The notes beneath the pieces are model-generated. The model made no database searches, had not been told where the DNA came from, and saw nothing but the letters and a program-made list of their open reading frames with translations. From Aquidulcibacter paucihalophilus (GTDB lineage: Bacteria; Pseudomonadota; Alphaproteobacteria; Caulobacterales; Aquidulcibacteraceae): a stretch of DNA of 64,000 nt. Location: assembly GCF_002105465.1 (NCBI RefSeq), contig NZ_NCSQ01000174.1:154794-218793 (forward strand). The letters are read 5' to 3'. This document shows, piece by piece, positions 53,980-63,691 of this stretch. Positions within the stretch are counted from its first letter, which is position 1. Each line of letters starts with the position of its first letter. The translations under genes and the position numbers were made by a program.

Positions 53980-55778
53980 TCGGCATCCATCTTCAAGGCG
54001 GCAATAAAGGCCTCTTGCGGGATATCGACGCTGCCAAATTGGCGCATGCGCTTCTTACCAGCCTTCTGCTTGTCGAGCAGTTTGCGTTTACGGCTGGCGT
54101 CACCACCATAGCATTTTGCCGTAACATCCTTGCGCATGGCCGAGATGGTTTCCCGCGCAATCACGCGGCCACCAATGGCAGCCTGAATGGGGATTTTGAA
54201 AAGATGCTGCGGGATCAAATCCTTCAGCTTTTCGCACATCGACCGGCCGCGCATTTCGGCGCGCCCTGCATGGACCAGCATGGAAAGCGCATCAACAGGC
54301 TCTTCATTCACCAGGATCGACATTTTGACCAGATTGCCGGCCTTATAGCCCTCAATCGTATAGTCGAAGGACGCATAGCCCTTCGAGATACTCTTCAAGC
54401 GATCATAGAAGTCAAACACCACTTCGTTGAGTGGCAATTCATAGACCAGCATGGCGCGCGTGCCGACATAGGTCAGTTCGCGCTGATTGCCGCGGCGGTC
54501 TTGGCACAGCTTCATAATTCCGCCCAGATATTCATCTGGGGTCAGGATCGTGGCCTTGATCCAAGGCTCTTCAATCGCCTCAATCGCCATCACATCGGGC
54601 ATGTCGGCGGGATTGTGCAGATGCAACGTCTCGCCATTCTTCATCTTGATCTCATAAACCACCGAGGGAGCCGTTGCGATCAGATCAAGATTAAACTCGC
54701 GGCTCAAACGCTCTTGAATGATCTCCAAATGCAAGAGGCCCAAGAAGCCACAGCGGAAGCCAAAGCCCAGTGCGGCACTGGTTTCCATTTCAAACGAGAA
54801 GCTGGCGTCATTCAAACGAAGCCTTCCCATCGCAGCGCGCAAATCTTCAAAGTCTGCGGCATCGACGGGGAAGAGGCCGCAGAACACCACCGGCTGGGCT
54901 GGCTTAAAGCCTGGCAGCATGCTGGTGGTTTGGCGACGTTCTTCGGTGATGGTGTCGCCCACGGCGGCATCGGCCACTTCCTTGATCGAGGCGGTCAAGA
55001 AGCCGATTTCACCTGGCCCCAATTCGTCCACTTCGGTGATCTTAGGCTTAAACACGCCGACACGATCGAGGCTATAATTCGCCCCGGTCGCCATCATGCG
55101 GACCTTCATGCCCTTTTTCATCACGCCATCAATGATGCGAACCAAAACCACCACGCCCAAATACTGGTCGTAATAGGCGTCCATCAGAAGCGCTTTGAGA
55201 GGTGCATCGCGGTCACCCGTCTTGGGCGGTGGCAAGCGGGTGATGATGGCTTCCAACACATCTTCAATGCCAAGACCGGTTTTGGCTGAGATCATCACGG
55301 ATTCTGACGCATCAATGCCGATTACTTCTTCGATCTGGGCCTTCACCCGATCAGGCTCGGCCGCCGGAAGGTCGATTTTATTGAGGACTGGCACAATCTC
55401 CAAATCGGCATCAATTGCCTGATAGACATTGGCGAGGGTCTGGGCTTCCACGCCTTGGCTTGCATCGACGACCAACAAGGCACCTTCGCACGCTGCCAAA
55501 GAGCGCGAGACCTCATAAGCAAAGTCCACATGGCCCGGGGTGTCGATCAGGTTCAGAATATAGTCTTGACCCTCACGCTGGAACTCAAGCCGCACGGTTT
55601 GCGCCTTAATCGTGATGCCGCGCTCGCGCTCAATATCCATGCTGTCGAGCACTTGTTCCTTCATCTCACGCTGGGTGAGGCCGCCTGTCAATTGGATCAG
55701 GCGGTCAGACAAGGTGGACTTGCCATGGTCGATATGGGCAACGATGGAGAAATTACGGATGTTTTCACGGGGAGTCAT
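53976..55778 (-). CDS. lepA: Elongation factor 4 (LepA)
   Basis: A 600-residue translational GTPase that acts on ribosomes in biogenesis or back-translocation. The G1 motif is [16 protein letters not shown], switch [17 protein letters not shown]3 [16 protein letters not shown], and G4 NKIDLP. The specific C-terminal part has [20 protein letters not shown] and [20 protein letters not shown]. Length is normal for the family. Confidence 0.97.
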   Translation of the reverse strand: MTPRENIRNFSIVAHIDHGKSTLSDRLIQLTGGLTQREMKEQVLDSMDIERERGITIKAQTVRLEFQREGQDYILNLIDTPGHVDFAYEVSRSLAACEGALLVVDASQGVEAQTLANVYQAIDADLEIVPVLNKIDLPAAEPDRVKAQIEEVIGIDASESVMISAKTGLGIEDVLEAIITRLPPPKTGDRDAPLKALLMDAYYDQYLGVVVLVRIIDGVMKKGMKVRMMATGANYSLDRVGVFKPKITEVDELGPGEIGFLTASIKEVADAAVGDTITEERRQTTSMLPGFKPAQPVVFCGLFPVDAADFEDLRAAMGRLRLNDASFSFEMETSAALGFGFRCGFLGLLHLEIIQERLSREFNLDLIATAPSVVYEIKMKNGETLHLHNPADMPDVMAIEAIEEPWIKATILTPDEYLGGIMKLCQDRRGNQRELTYVGTRAMLVYELPLNEVVFDFYDRLKSISKGYASFDYTIEGYKAGNLVKMSILVNEEPVDALSMLVHAGRAEMRGRSMCEKLKDLIPQHLFKIPIQAAIGGRVIARETISAMRKDVTAKCYGGDASRKRKLLDKQKAGKKRMRQFGSVDIPQEAFIAALKMDAD

Positions 55779-55834
55779 GGGGTCGACATAGCCTGACAGG
55801 CCCCAAGGGGAAAGGGCCAGATACCGTTAAGCGA

Positions 55835-57976
55835 TCAATCTGGCGTGTGCGCGCGCAGATGGAACATTAAGACTTGCTCTGGCGCCGTCAGCGGCAGGCC
55901 CATGCCAACCTCTTGCAGCAACCGCCCCGTCATCACCTGACCGGCCCCTGTAAGATCCAATACCTCGACGCTGGAGCCCGCCGACCACGAACGGAATTTG
56001 GGCGGCCAGACAAGTTTCACAAGATAGCTCATGTCCGGGTCCAAGCCGTGGAAGAGAACGCGCGGCAGAAGGCGTTGAACTTGGCTGCGCATAATGGCGA
56101 TCGAATAAAGCGCTTCGGTTTGATCTTGCGCGATCACGCCCATGCCCAACAGCTCGTCAGAGGTTTTTAGGCGCACCAAATTGCCATTGTGTAGCAGCTC
56201 TCGATGGGCCTTATGGCATGCAATGGCCTCTTTCAGGATCGCCAGCTCTGTGTCAGATTCTTCCAACAAATTGAGCTCAAGACCCATATGGCCGATCATC
56301 GCGGTCCCTGCCCGCATCGCCATGGACAAGGTTCGGCCCGTAATGTGACAGCGGCGGGGCCCAACATGAGCACCCAGGACTTCCAGCGGAAAGAAGAAGC
56401 TTGCCCCGCGCTGGATATCTTGGCGGTCCAAAGCGTCATTGCTGTCGGATGTCCAAATCCGGTCGGTATAGCTCAGAACACCATAATCAGCCCGCGCGCC
56501 GCCGGAGGCACAGGATTCAAACTCCACCTGCGGGTGGGCGATCCGTAATCGTTCGAGCAAAGCATAGAGCGCTTGGACTTGGGCGTGCGAGCGTTGATAG
56601 CCCTGATGGTCGCCTGGATGGCTGATGTCCCGGTTCATATCCCATTTGACATAGCCAATGGCATGATCGCGCAAAATCGCGTCGATGCGCTCAAACAAAT
56701 AGTCGGAGACCTCGGGACGCGAAATATCCAGCACCACTTGGTTGCGAAACGGCACTTGTTCCACATGGGCAAGGCTTAACACCCAATCGGGATGGGCGCG
56801 ATACAGGTCTGAATCGGGATTGACCATCTCAGGCTCAAACCAAATCCCCATTTCCATGCCGAGGCCCGTTACATAATCAATCAGGGGCTTTAGGCCTTCG
56901 GGATAGACGTCGGCTGAAACATACCAATCGCCCAGACCAGACGTGTCATCGCGGCGGGAGCCAAACCACCCATCATCCAACACAAAACGCTCTACCCCCA
57001 CCGCCGCTGCGCGATCAGCAATGGCTTTCAGGCGATCAAGGTCATGGTCAAAAAAGACGGCCTCCCACGTATTGTAATGGACAGGGCGAACTTTGGCGCG
57101 CGTCTCGGCGCGCAAGATTTGACTGCGGACATGGGCGTGGAAGCGCTGGCTGAGGTTCGAGAGACCTTCGCGGCTATAGGCGGCGTGGATGGTGGGCGCG
57201 TGGAAGGTTTCGCCTTGCTTCAGCCGGATTTCACCGGGGCCTAATAGCGCGCCAAGCCCTGCAAAGACCCGCCCGTCATGCAGACTATCTACCCGCATAC
57301 GGTGATTGCCACTCCAGCCCAGATGCAGGCCATAGGCCTCCCCTTGCACTTCATCGGTTGTATCGCCGCACAGAATGAGGGCGGGCAGGCCATCATGCGA
57401 AGTACGACCCCGACGGCTTTCGCGCAGATACGTACCTGCAAAACGCTTCACCCGTTCGCGCTGAAATTCCAAAGCCCAGCGACCGGTAAAGCCGATCAGA
57501 TCGGTCATATGATTGGCGATGGGCAATACGGCTGTCGCGCATTCACTGACCTCCAGCAGGCCCTCGCCCAAATTGGTCAGCGCAGACTGGATGGTCAAAA
57601 CGCCTGTGACAGCATCAAGCCGCAGTTCATAGGCCAAACCCACCTGTGTGTGGTCGTCGCGGCAGGCAATATGGATCGTGTCGCCTGCTTGTGTGGCCTC
57701 TGTCACGACAAAACGGCTACCCCAATCTTTTCCAGCACGGTGCACGACAATGCCGGAGGGGCCAAGTAGGCCAAGGCCTGCCTCCATCGCCAGCGACGCA
57801 TCGACAAATACGTCCGAGCTACCCGGTCCACCCTGATGGCTGGCAAGCGACTTAAGAACCCGTGCGTCCACATCATCGGGCAAGCCAGTCCCCCAATGCA
57901 GGATCGCCGGTGGTGCACCGCGCTTCGCCGCCACGACCAAACTCGTTCCACCGCCATGGAGGATCAGATTATCCAT
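55835..57976 (-). CDS. Alpha-galactosidase, glycoside hydrolase family 36
   Basis: A 713-residue GH36 enzyme. The N-terminal beta-domain (GLPDDVDARVLKSL, FTGRWALEFQRERVKRFAGT) precedes the TIM barrel, with NTWEAVFFDHD, VLDDGWFGSRRDDTSGLGDW, the nucleophile Asp in YVKWDMNRDIS, ESCASGGARADYGVL and the acid-base Asp in WTSDSNDALDRQDIQRG. There is no signal peptide, so it is cytoplasmic and works on imported oligosaccharides or galactosides. It is divergent from a symporter and glycerol kinase. Confidence 0.93.
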   Translation of the reverse strand: MDNLILHGGGTSLVVAAKRGAPPAILHWGTGLPDDVDARVLKSLASHQGGPGSSDVFVDASLAMEAGLGLLGPSGIVVHRAGKDWGSRFVVTEATQAGDTIHIACRDDHTQVGLAYELRLDAVTGVLTIQSALTNLGEGLLEVSECATAVLPIANHMTDLIGFTGRWALEFQRERVKRFAGTYLRESRRGRTSHDGLPALILCGDTTDEVQGEAYGLHLGWSGNHRMRVDSLHDGRVFAGLGALLGPGEIRLKQGETFHAPTIHAAYSREGLSNLSQRFHAHVRSQILRAETRAKVRPVHYNTWEAVFFDHDLDRLKAIADRAAAVGVERFVLDDGWFGSRRDDTSGLGDWYVSADVYPEGLKPLIDYVTGLGMEMGIWFEPEMVNPDSDLYRAHPDWVLSLAHVEQVPFRNQVVLDISRPEVSDYLFERIDAILRDHAIGYVKWDMNRDISHPGDHQGYQRSHAQVQALYALLERLRIAHPQVEFESCASGGARADYGVLSYTDRIWTSDSNDALDRQDIQRGASFFFPLEVLGAHVGPRRCHITGRTLSMAMRAGTAMIGHMGLELNLLEESDTELAILKEAIACHKAHRELLHNGNLVRLKTSDELLGMGVIAQDQTEALYSIAIMRSQVQRLLPRVLFHGLDPDMSYLVKLVWPPKFRSWSAGSSVEVLDLTGAGQVMTGRLLQEVGMGLPLTAPEQVLMFHLRAHTPD

Positions 57977-58109
57977 AATGTTGTTCCCAAATTGCTGCCT
58001 GGCAAGCTCCGCGCGGACTGCTCGCTTTTATTTTCCATTTCCGAAGCTTGCCTCGGCGTGAAGGGCTTACTAGTGTCTGCACCTAAAGAAAAGGCAAGGG
58101 GGAAATGCC

Positions 58110-59648
58110 ATGTTTCAAGGCAGCGCGTCGGCGTTACAAATCGGCATTTTCTTCGGGCTAACCGCCCTGATCGCCCTCATGACCTATTGGAAAGTGCATG
58201 GTGCCGGCGCAGGTCACAAAGACCGACAGAAGGATGGCGGGACCACGCGGGAAGTCTTTCTAGCAGGCGGTGGTCTTTCTTGGTTGTTTGTGGCTGGGGC
58301 CATCACCTTAACCAATCTTTCGACCGAGCAATTGGTGGGCATGAATGGCAACCAGATGTTGTTGCTCGCCTGGTGGGAAATATGCGGCTTCTTTGGCCTC
58401 TTGATTTTGGCCTTCGTCTTTGTGCCCATCTATTACCGAAACAACTGTACCACGGTGACCGAGCTGTTGGAGAAGCGTTATAAAGGCGGCAGCATTCGCA
58501 CCGTCATTTCCGCTCTATTCCTGATCGGCAATGTGCTGATTTATCTGCCTGCGGCGCTCTATAGCGGCAGCTTATTCCTGCAATCCATGTTCGGGGTGGA
58601 CTGGTCGCTTTTGTGGTTTGCCGCACCCATGGCCATTATTGCTGCCATTTATACGATTACCGGCGGCCTGCGGGCTGTAGCGGTGATGGACACCTATTCC
58701 GGCATTGGCGTGCTGGCGATTGCTTTTTTGGTCGTGATCTTGGCGCTTGCGGCAGTGAATTTTGACATTGTTTCGGGTGTGCCTGAGGAGCGTATCTCGA
58801 TGATCGGCTCTTTCACATCGCCCATTCCGTTCCACACCCTGTTTACGGGCATGTTGTTCATCCAAATCTTCTATTGGTCGACCAATCAGAACATCACGCA
58901 AAAGGCAATGACGGCCCCAACCGTCCAAGAGGCGCAGAAAGGGGTTTTGGCCGCCGCTGCGGTGCGAATCCTGATTATCCCCGCCATTGTGGTGATCCCC
59001 GGTGTGGTGGCTTATAAGCTGTTTGGCAGTGTAGGGGATGCCGCTTATGGCAAGCTTGTCGCCCATGTCTTGCCGTCGTGGATGTCGGGTGCTTTTGCCG
59101 CCATGATGGCTGCGGCCGTCATCGCGCATACCAGTGCGATCCTCAATTCGAGTGTGGCGCTTTATTCCATCGATTTCCATGAGAAGTTCATTGGCGCGGT
59201 CAAGAACCATTGGCGCTTGGCCGCCTTGGCGTCGGCCGTGCTGACCGTGACCTCCATTGCGCTCGTGCCTGTCTTCCAAAATGCCAAGAGCATCATCAAT
59301 CTGTTGCAAGAGCTAAACGGGCTCTTCTCCATGCCGATCTTATCGGCCTTTATCGCAGGGCTCTTGTTCCGCAATGTCGATGCACGGGCCGCAATTGCAG
59401 GCCTGATCTTTGGCTTCTTGCTTTATGGCTTCCATAATTTCGTGCTCTACAAGCCAGACACCTTGTTTCCGGGCGAGACCTTCTATCAGCATATTGGCCT
59501 TTACTGGCTGCACTATATCGACGTGATGTTGATCGTGCTGATCACCTCCGTCATCACCGCTTTGAGCGTCAATCGCTGGGTGTTTGGCAATAAGGCCGTG
59601 TTCATTTTCAGCGCGAAAGGGCGCGCCATGAAGGCGATGGAACCATGA
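58110..59648 (+). CDS. Sodium/solute symporter (SSS family, sugar/galactoside type)
   Basis: A 512-residue inner-membrane protein with about 13-14 helices of the LeuT fold. FVAGAITLTNLSTEQLVGMN in helix 1, QIFYWSTNQNITQKAMTAP and AVIAHTSAILNSSVALYSID (with the sodium-site Ser residues of helix 8) match the SSS/SLC5 branch close to vSGLT. Galactose, glucose and inositol are typical substrates. The stop overlaps the glycerol kinase start as ATGA, so they act together. Confidence 0.9.
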   Translation: MFQGSASALQIGIFFGLTALIALMTYWKVHGAGAGHKDRQKDGGTTREVFLAGGGLSWLFVAGAITLTNLSTEQLVGMNGNQMLLLAWWEICGFFGLLILAFVFVPIYYRNNCTTVTELLEKRYKGGSIRTVISALFLIGNVLIYLPAALYSGSLFLQSMFGVDWSLLWFAAPMAIIAAIYTITGGLRAVAVMDTYSGIGVLAIAFLVVILALAAVNFDIVSGVPEERISMIGSFTSPIPFHTLFTGMLFIQIFYWSTNQNITQKAMTAPTVQEAQKGVLAAAAVRILIIPAIVVIPGVVAYKLFGSVGDAAYGKLVAHVLPSWMSGAFAAMMAAAVIAHTSAILNSSVALYSIDFHEKFIGAVKNHWRLAALASAVLTVTSIALVPVFQNAKSIINLLQELNGLFSMPILSAFIAGLLFRNVDARAAIAGLIFGFLLYGFHNFVLYKPDTLFPGETFYQHIGLYWLHYIDVMLIVLITSVITALSVNRWVFGNKAVFIFSAKGRAMKAMEP

Positions 59649-61111
59649 GTGACAAGATCCTTGTGATTGATGAGGGCACCACCTCCACCCGCGTGATGCT
59701 GTTTGCCGCCGATGGCACCTGCCTTGGCAGCGCGCAAAAGCCCTTGACCCAGCATTATCCAGCGCCCGGTCTGGTCGAGCATGATGCAGACGAGATATGG
59801 ACGCTGACTCTCGCCTGCGCCCGGGAAATGGTGGCTCAGGCCGGTGGGGCTTCGGCGATTGCGGGCATTGGCATCACCAATCAGCGCGAGACCATCGTGT
59901 TTTGGGACAAGACGACGGGCAAGCCACTGGCCCCCGCCATCGTGTGGCAAGATCGTCGTACCGCCGACATGTGTCAGGCCCTCAAGGATCAAGGCCAAGA
60001 GGCGATTGTGCAGGCCAAGACCGGCCTGTTGCTAGACCCCTATTTCTCGGGCTCCAAGATCGGTTGGGCCTTAAGCAACTGGCCGCACTTGAAAGCGGCG
60101 GGCGACAAGCTGGCAGTTGGCACGATTGAGAGCTATCTGGTCTATCGTCTAACAGGTGGCGCCCATATCTCCGACGCCACCAATGCCTCGCGCACCGCGC
60201 TGATGGCGATTGGCAGTGCGGGGTGGGATGACGGCTTATGCGACCTGTTCGGGGTGCCGCGTGCCATTCTGCCCCAGATTGTCGATTGCGCCGGCCCCTT
60301 AGGCCTGACTTTGCCAGAGCTGTTCGGCGGCGCGATTGCCATTTCGGGCATGGCGGGCGACCAGCAAGCCGCCACCATCGGCCAAGCCTGCCTGCGACCC
60401 GGCCAGACCAAAGCGACCTTTGGCACCGGGGCGTTTGTCCTCACCCAGACCGGACGGACCCTGCCCCAGTCCAGGAACCGCTTGCTGGCCACCATTGCGT
60501 GGCAATTGGACGGTGTGCGCCATTATGCTTTGGAGGGGTCGGTCTTTGTGGCCGGAAGCTTGATGCAATGGCTGCGCGATGATGTAGGCCTAATCGAACG
60601 GGCCTCAGACTCTGAAAGCCTTGCCCGCAGCGTGGCGGACAATGGCGGCGTCTATTTGGTTCCTGCCCTATCCGGTCTTGGGGCCCCCCATTGGCAACCC
60701 CATGCCCGCGGCGCGATCCATGGCCTCAGCTTCTCGGCCAAGAAGGCCCATGTCGTTCGTGCAGCCCTCGAGGCCATGGCCCACCAGACTTATGACCTCA
60801 AGACCGCCTTTGCCGCCGATGGGGCCGATTGGGCCGAAGTGCGCATTGATGGCGGCATGGTTGCGAACGACTGGATGGCACAAGATCTGGCCGATATTCT
60901 GGCCATCGATGTAGAGCGCCCCCACTTTATCGAGACCACGGCTTTGGGCGCCGCCATGCTCGCCGGGGTCGGCTGTGGCCTTTATGGCTCGCTGGAAGAA
61001 GCCGCAATCATGCGCGGCCAAGTTGAGCGCTTTAACCCCGACATGGCTGCAAACATCCGCCAAACGCGCCTCAGCGGCTGGGCGGATGCGCTGAAACGCG
61101 TCTTAGCTTAA
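59645..61111 (+). CDS. glpK: Glycerol kinase
   Basis: A 488-residue FGGY kinase that phosphorylates glycerol. VIDEGTTSTRVMLFAADG binds phosphate, GIGITNQRETIVFWDKTTGK and IVWQDRRT line the glycerol site, KIGWAL is near the hinge, and DATNASRTALM, GTGAFVLTQTG, and GLGAPHW with the FGGY signature-like SGLGAPHWQPHARG follow. Its ATG overlaps the symporter stop. There is no glpD, glpF or regulator next to it, which fits a role in a galactoside locus rather than a general glycerol operon. Confidence 0.94.
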   Translation: MSDKILVIDEGTTSTRVMLFAADGTCLGSAQKPLTQHYPAPGLVEHDADEIWTLTLACAREMVAQAGGASAIAGIGITNQRETIVFWDKTTGKPLAPAIVWQDRRTADMCQALKDQGQEAIVQAKTGLLLDPYFSGSKIGWALSNWPHLKAAGDKLAVGTIESYLVYRLTGGAHISDATNASRTALMAIGSAGWDDGLCDLFGVPRAILPQIVDCAGPLGLTLPELFGGAIAISGMAGDQQAATIGQACLRPGQTKATFGTGAFVLTQTGRTLPQSRNRLLATIAWQLDGVRHYALEGSVFVAGSLMQWLRDDVGLIERASDSESLARSVADNGGVYLVPALSGLGAPHWQPHARGAIHGLSFSAKKAHVVRAALEAMAHQTYDLKTAFAADGADWAEVRIDGGMVANDWMAQDLADILAIDVERPHFIETTALGAAMLAGVGCGLYGSLEEAAIMRGQVERFNPDMAANIRQTRLSGWADALKRVLA

Positions 61112-61121
61112 GCGTCTAAAT

Positions 61122-61161
61122 CCACCCTGTACGCCTTTAACCCTGCGACTCTGCAGGGTGG
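61122..61161 (+). other. Inverted repeat after glpK
   Basis: CCACCCTG at 61122-61129 pairs with CAGGGTGG at 61154-61161; an inner alternative is CCCTGC/GCAGGG at 61141-61158. There is no T tract. It could be a weak or factor-dependent terminator. Confidence 0.35.
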
Positions 61162-61222
61162 CGAGACTTGCCCTTTCGCAGAGGGGGACAGCTAGGCCGC
61201 ACCGCGTCCAATGCACACCTAC

Positions 61223-61295
61223 TGACAAGACTGCATGTCATTTAGACAAGTGTGCTTGACAAAGCCTTGGCCGTGTGTGACAAGCATCCTTGTCA
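61223..61295. promoter_or_regulatory. Three related 18-bp operator-like sites
   Basis: TGACAAGACTGCATGTCA at 61223-61240, AGACAAGTGTGCTTGACA at 61244-61261 and TGACAAGCATCCTTGTCA at 61278-61295 are variants of the inverted repeat TGACAAG-N4-CTTGTCA; the third is perfect, the others have one or two changes. They end 21 bp before the ATG at 61316. The XRE protein encoded two genes later is a likely binder. Confidence 0.75.
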
Positions 61296-61315
61296 TATTA
61301 ACAAGGAAACATGAC

Positions 61316-62035
61316 ATGACGAATAGAACACCTCCAAAACCTCGGACGAAGGGAAAGGGAAACTTTCTACTCGGCGTTGCGGGACTTGCGTTCCTAGGTG
61401 GCATCGTCGGCTACTTCGTCGGCGGCTGGGTTCGTGAGTTTGAAGAAGGCCGCACCGGGCTATTCCTCGCTGAGATTGGGTTTGCGCCTTCGCTCAGCCT
61501 CTTTATCGGTGTGCTTCTCCTAATCATCTATCTGATCAGCGCCGGCCTATTTGGTTTGGCGATGGTCAATCCGAAAGTTGCGCGCAATCGGGTCTTGACG
61601 GGGGGGCTTGGCGACAATCCCAGCTCTCGTCGGGCCTTCTCCTCCCTCGCGCTGTTTTATGTGGGCTATAGTTTGGCGTTTGGTACTCTGGTCTTTCTGC
61701 ACGCCTTTCCTAAAACAGCCTTTGGCCAGCCTTTCTTCGTGTTAGGCCTCATCCTTATAGGTGCGGCCTTGATGGGGTGGTGTGCCTACCGCGTCTGGAA
61801 AAGTTTTGACGAGTTCTTCCGGGCGATTTGGGTAGAATCGGGTGCTTTGTCAGCTTTCATCGTCCTTTTGGGCTTCTTCGTTGAGATGGGGGCCACCCAG
61901 CTTGGACTCTACAAAGGCATGACGGGCTTTGACTGGCTGGTTCTCTATCAGTTTGTTTATCTTGTCATTTATGGCGTGGTATCTGGGATCCGCGACCCCA
62001 ATATGCTCACCATGGAGGAACCAGAAGACGCATGA
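61316..62035 (+). CDS. Membrane protein, first gene of the XRE operon
   Basis: A 239-residue protein with five or six hydrophobic segments (LLGVAGLAFLGGIVGYFVGG, LFIGVLLLIIYLISAGLFGL, ALFYVGYSLAFGTLVFL, and later ones). It is not recognised; a signature such as AMVNPKVARNRVLTGGLG sits in a cytoplasmic loop. ATG 61316 has AAGGAA about ten bases before; the frame to 61235 would read through the operator sites. Its stop overlaps the XRE start. Confidence 0.78.
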   Translation: MTNRTPPKPRTKGKGNFLLGVAGLAFLGGIVGYFVGGWVREFEEGRTGLFLAEIGFAPSLSLFIGVLLLIIYLISAGLFGLAMVNPKVARNRVLTGGLGDNPSSRRAFSSLALFYVGYSLAFGTLVFLHAFPKTAFGQPFFVLGLILIGAALMGWCAYRVWKSFDEFFRAIWVESGALSAFIVLLGFFVEMGATQLGLYKGMTGFDWLVLYQFVYLVIYGVVSGIRDPNMLTMEEPEDA

Positions 62036-62226
62036 AGAACCGTCTCAAAGTTCTCCGAGCCGAACGGGATTGGTCCCAATCCGATCTGGCTGACGCGCTC
62101 GATGTCTCCCGCCAAACCATCAACGCCTTGGAGACAGGGAAATATGATCCCTCCCTGCCTTTAGCCTTCAAGATTGCGCGCCTCTTTGGGTTGCCGATCG
62201 AAGCCATCTTTGAGGACACGCTATGA
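62032..62226 (+). CDS. XRE-family helix-turn-helix regulator (YozG-like)
   Basis: A 64-residue protein that is nearly all an HTH_3 domain: RLKVLRAERDWSQSDLADAL, then DVSRQTINALETGKYDPSLP, then KIARLFGLPIEAIFED. It lacks a ligand domain. Such small regulators often pair with membrane proteins, as here. ATGA overlaps at both ends couple its translation to both neighbours. It probably binds the three sites at 61223-61295. Confidence 0.93.
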   Translation: MKNRLKVLRAERDWSQSDLADALDVSRQTINALETGKYDPSLPLAFKIARLFGLPIEAIFEDTL

Positions 62227-62681
62227 ACGACACGCCTCCTTTGCCTCTAAAGACAAAATGGTCCAGACAGACCAAGCTCAATGTCTACATTGTCGGCTCC
62301 CTGCTGATCGGGGCCGGGATTGGCCTCAGCCTGCCTTTCAGAGCCACAGGAGGTCCGACTGCCTGGTTTGTCGTGCTGCTGGTTCTTGCGATGATCTTGG
62401 GCTTGGCGGCGACCATCCACTATACCAGGCTGCTCGACGAATTGGCGCGCCATACCCATGAGGTCGCCTTTTATTGGGGTTCAGTTCTTACGATTTCGAT
62501 CTGCTTTGTCCCAATTGCAGCTTTGGTGGGCTTTCCAGAGTTTCAACTTCCGAGCTTGGAAACTTTGCTTGGCACCAAAACTCACGCCTTTGCTGCGGGC
62601 ATGGGCGTAGCCATGGGGATCCTTCTGGCGACCTATTTGGCCATTTGGGCTCAGATTTGGCTCAAGCGAAATCAAGCCTAA
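62223..62681 (+). CDS. Small four-helix membrane protein, last gene of the XRE operon
   Basis: A 152-residue protein with four hydrophobic segments (YIVGSLLIGAGIGLSLPF, FVVLLVLAMILGLAATI, and two at the C-terminal half). It is not recognised, though size and location next to an XRE regulator recall the DUF2975-like pairs. Its ATG overlaps the XRE stop. A GATase-like or transport role is not suggested by any motif. Confidence 0.75.
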   Translation: MNDTPPLPLKTKWSRQTKLNVYIVGSLLIGAGIGLSLPFRATGGPTAWFVVLLVLAMILGLAATIHYTRLLDELARHTHEVAFYWGSVLTISICFVPIAALVGFPEFQLPSLETLLGTKTHAFAAGMGVAMGILLATYLAIWAQIWLKRNQA

Positions 62682-62744
62682 GCCCGCCTATCCAGCTTTT
62701 GTTTAACCCTCCAACCAACCTTAACCTCTGTAAGGACTATAACG

Positions 62745-63671
62745 ATGAAAAAGACTCTCTTAGTTGCCCTGTCGGCTTTCAGTATTGCCCTCTTCCAAGC
62801 TCCATCCGTTTTGGCACAACCAGCCAAAGCACCTGCGGCGGCACCAGCTAGCCAAAAGGCTACCCCCGCTCTGTGGGTGGTGAAGGACAGCGATACCACC
62901 ATCTATCTGTTCGGCACTTTCCATCTGATGGCCCCCGACGTTAACTGGAACCATGGCAAGGTAAAGGCCGCTTTTGAAAGCTCCGACACTTTGCGCTTAG
63001 AAATCGCCAATCTGGAAGCCGAAGGTCCCGTCATTGCCAATCTGATGGCCACAAAGGGCCAATTGCCAGCCGGCAAGACCCTCTTTGATGGCTTGACCGA
63101 AGCCCAAACAACAGGGCTCAATTCCATCATCGCCCAAAGTGGCTTCCCTCCCCAAGCCATCCAACAAATGCGGCCTTGGATGGCCAGCCTCATTCTGTCG
63201 CTCAGCCTCTATCAAAAGCTAGGCCTTGACCCAAATCAGGGGGTAGACAAGACGCTGGATAGCTTGGCCCGTGCGGCAAACAAGCCGGTGGAAGGCTTTG
63301 AAACCGGTGCCGAGCAAGTGGGCTTCTTCGCCAATCTGACCGACGCCCAACAACGGGCGATGTTGGTCTCGACCATCGAGGACTGGGACCAAGCCACAAC
63401 CATGTTGAACGACATGGTCGACGCTTGGAAGACCGGTAATGCCGACAAGCTGGGCGATCTGATGAATACCAGCCTGCGTACCCAGCCTGAGCTTGCCAAA
63501 CTTATCTTGGCTGATCGCAACCAGCGTTGGGCCGATTGGATCGCCGCCCGGATGGCCAAGCCCGGTACTGTCTTTGTCGCCGTCGGTGCCGGCCACCTAA
63601 GCGGCCCTGACAGCGTACAGGCTTTCTTAAAGCAAAAGGGCATCTCCTCCAGCCGAATTGACACGAAGTAA
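62745..63671 (+). CDS. TraB/GumN family protein
   Basis: A 308-residue protein with a signal peptide (KKTLLVALSAFSIALFQAPS, cut after VLAQ) and the TraB/GumN fold: LWVVKDSDTTIYLFGTFHLM with the conserved GTFHL, RLEIANLEAEGP, VEGFETGAEQVGFF, and the C-terminal VFVAVGAGHLSGPDSV. The GTxH and GAGHL motifs suit a Tiki-like metalloprotease, but activity in bacteria is unproven. A short Ala/Pro linker follows the signal peptide. Periplasmic by inference. Confidence 0.9.
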   Translation: MKKTLLVALSAFSIALFQAPSVLAQPAKAPAAAPASQKATPALWVVKDSDTTIYLFGTFHLMAPDVNWNHGKVKAAFESSDTLRLEIANLEAEGPVIANLMATKGQLPAGKTLFDGLTEAQTTGLNSIIAQSGFPPQAIQQMRPWMASLILSLSLYQKLGLDPNQGVDKTLDSLARAANKPVEGFETGAEQVGFFANLTDAQQRAMLVSTIEDWDQATTMLNDMVDAWKTGNADKLGDLMNTSLRTQPELAKLILADRNQRWADWIAARMAKPGTVFVAVGAGHLSGPDSVQAFLKQKGISSSRIDTK

Positions 63672-63691
63672 GCCGCCGCTTCCGACGCCTG

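Noticed and set aside
54015..55289. 424-codon plus-strand open frame opposite lepA
   Set aside because: Lies wholly antisense to lepA, has His/Gln-rich composition typical of the reverse complement of a coding frame, and shows no family motif.
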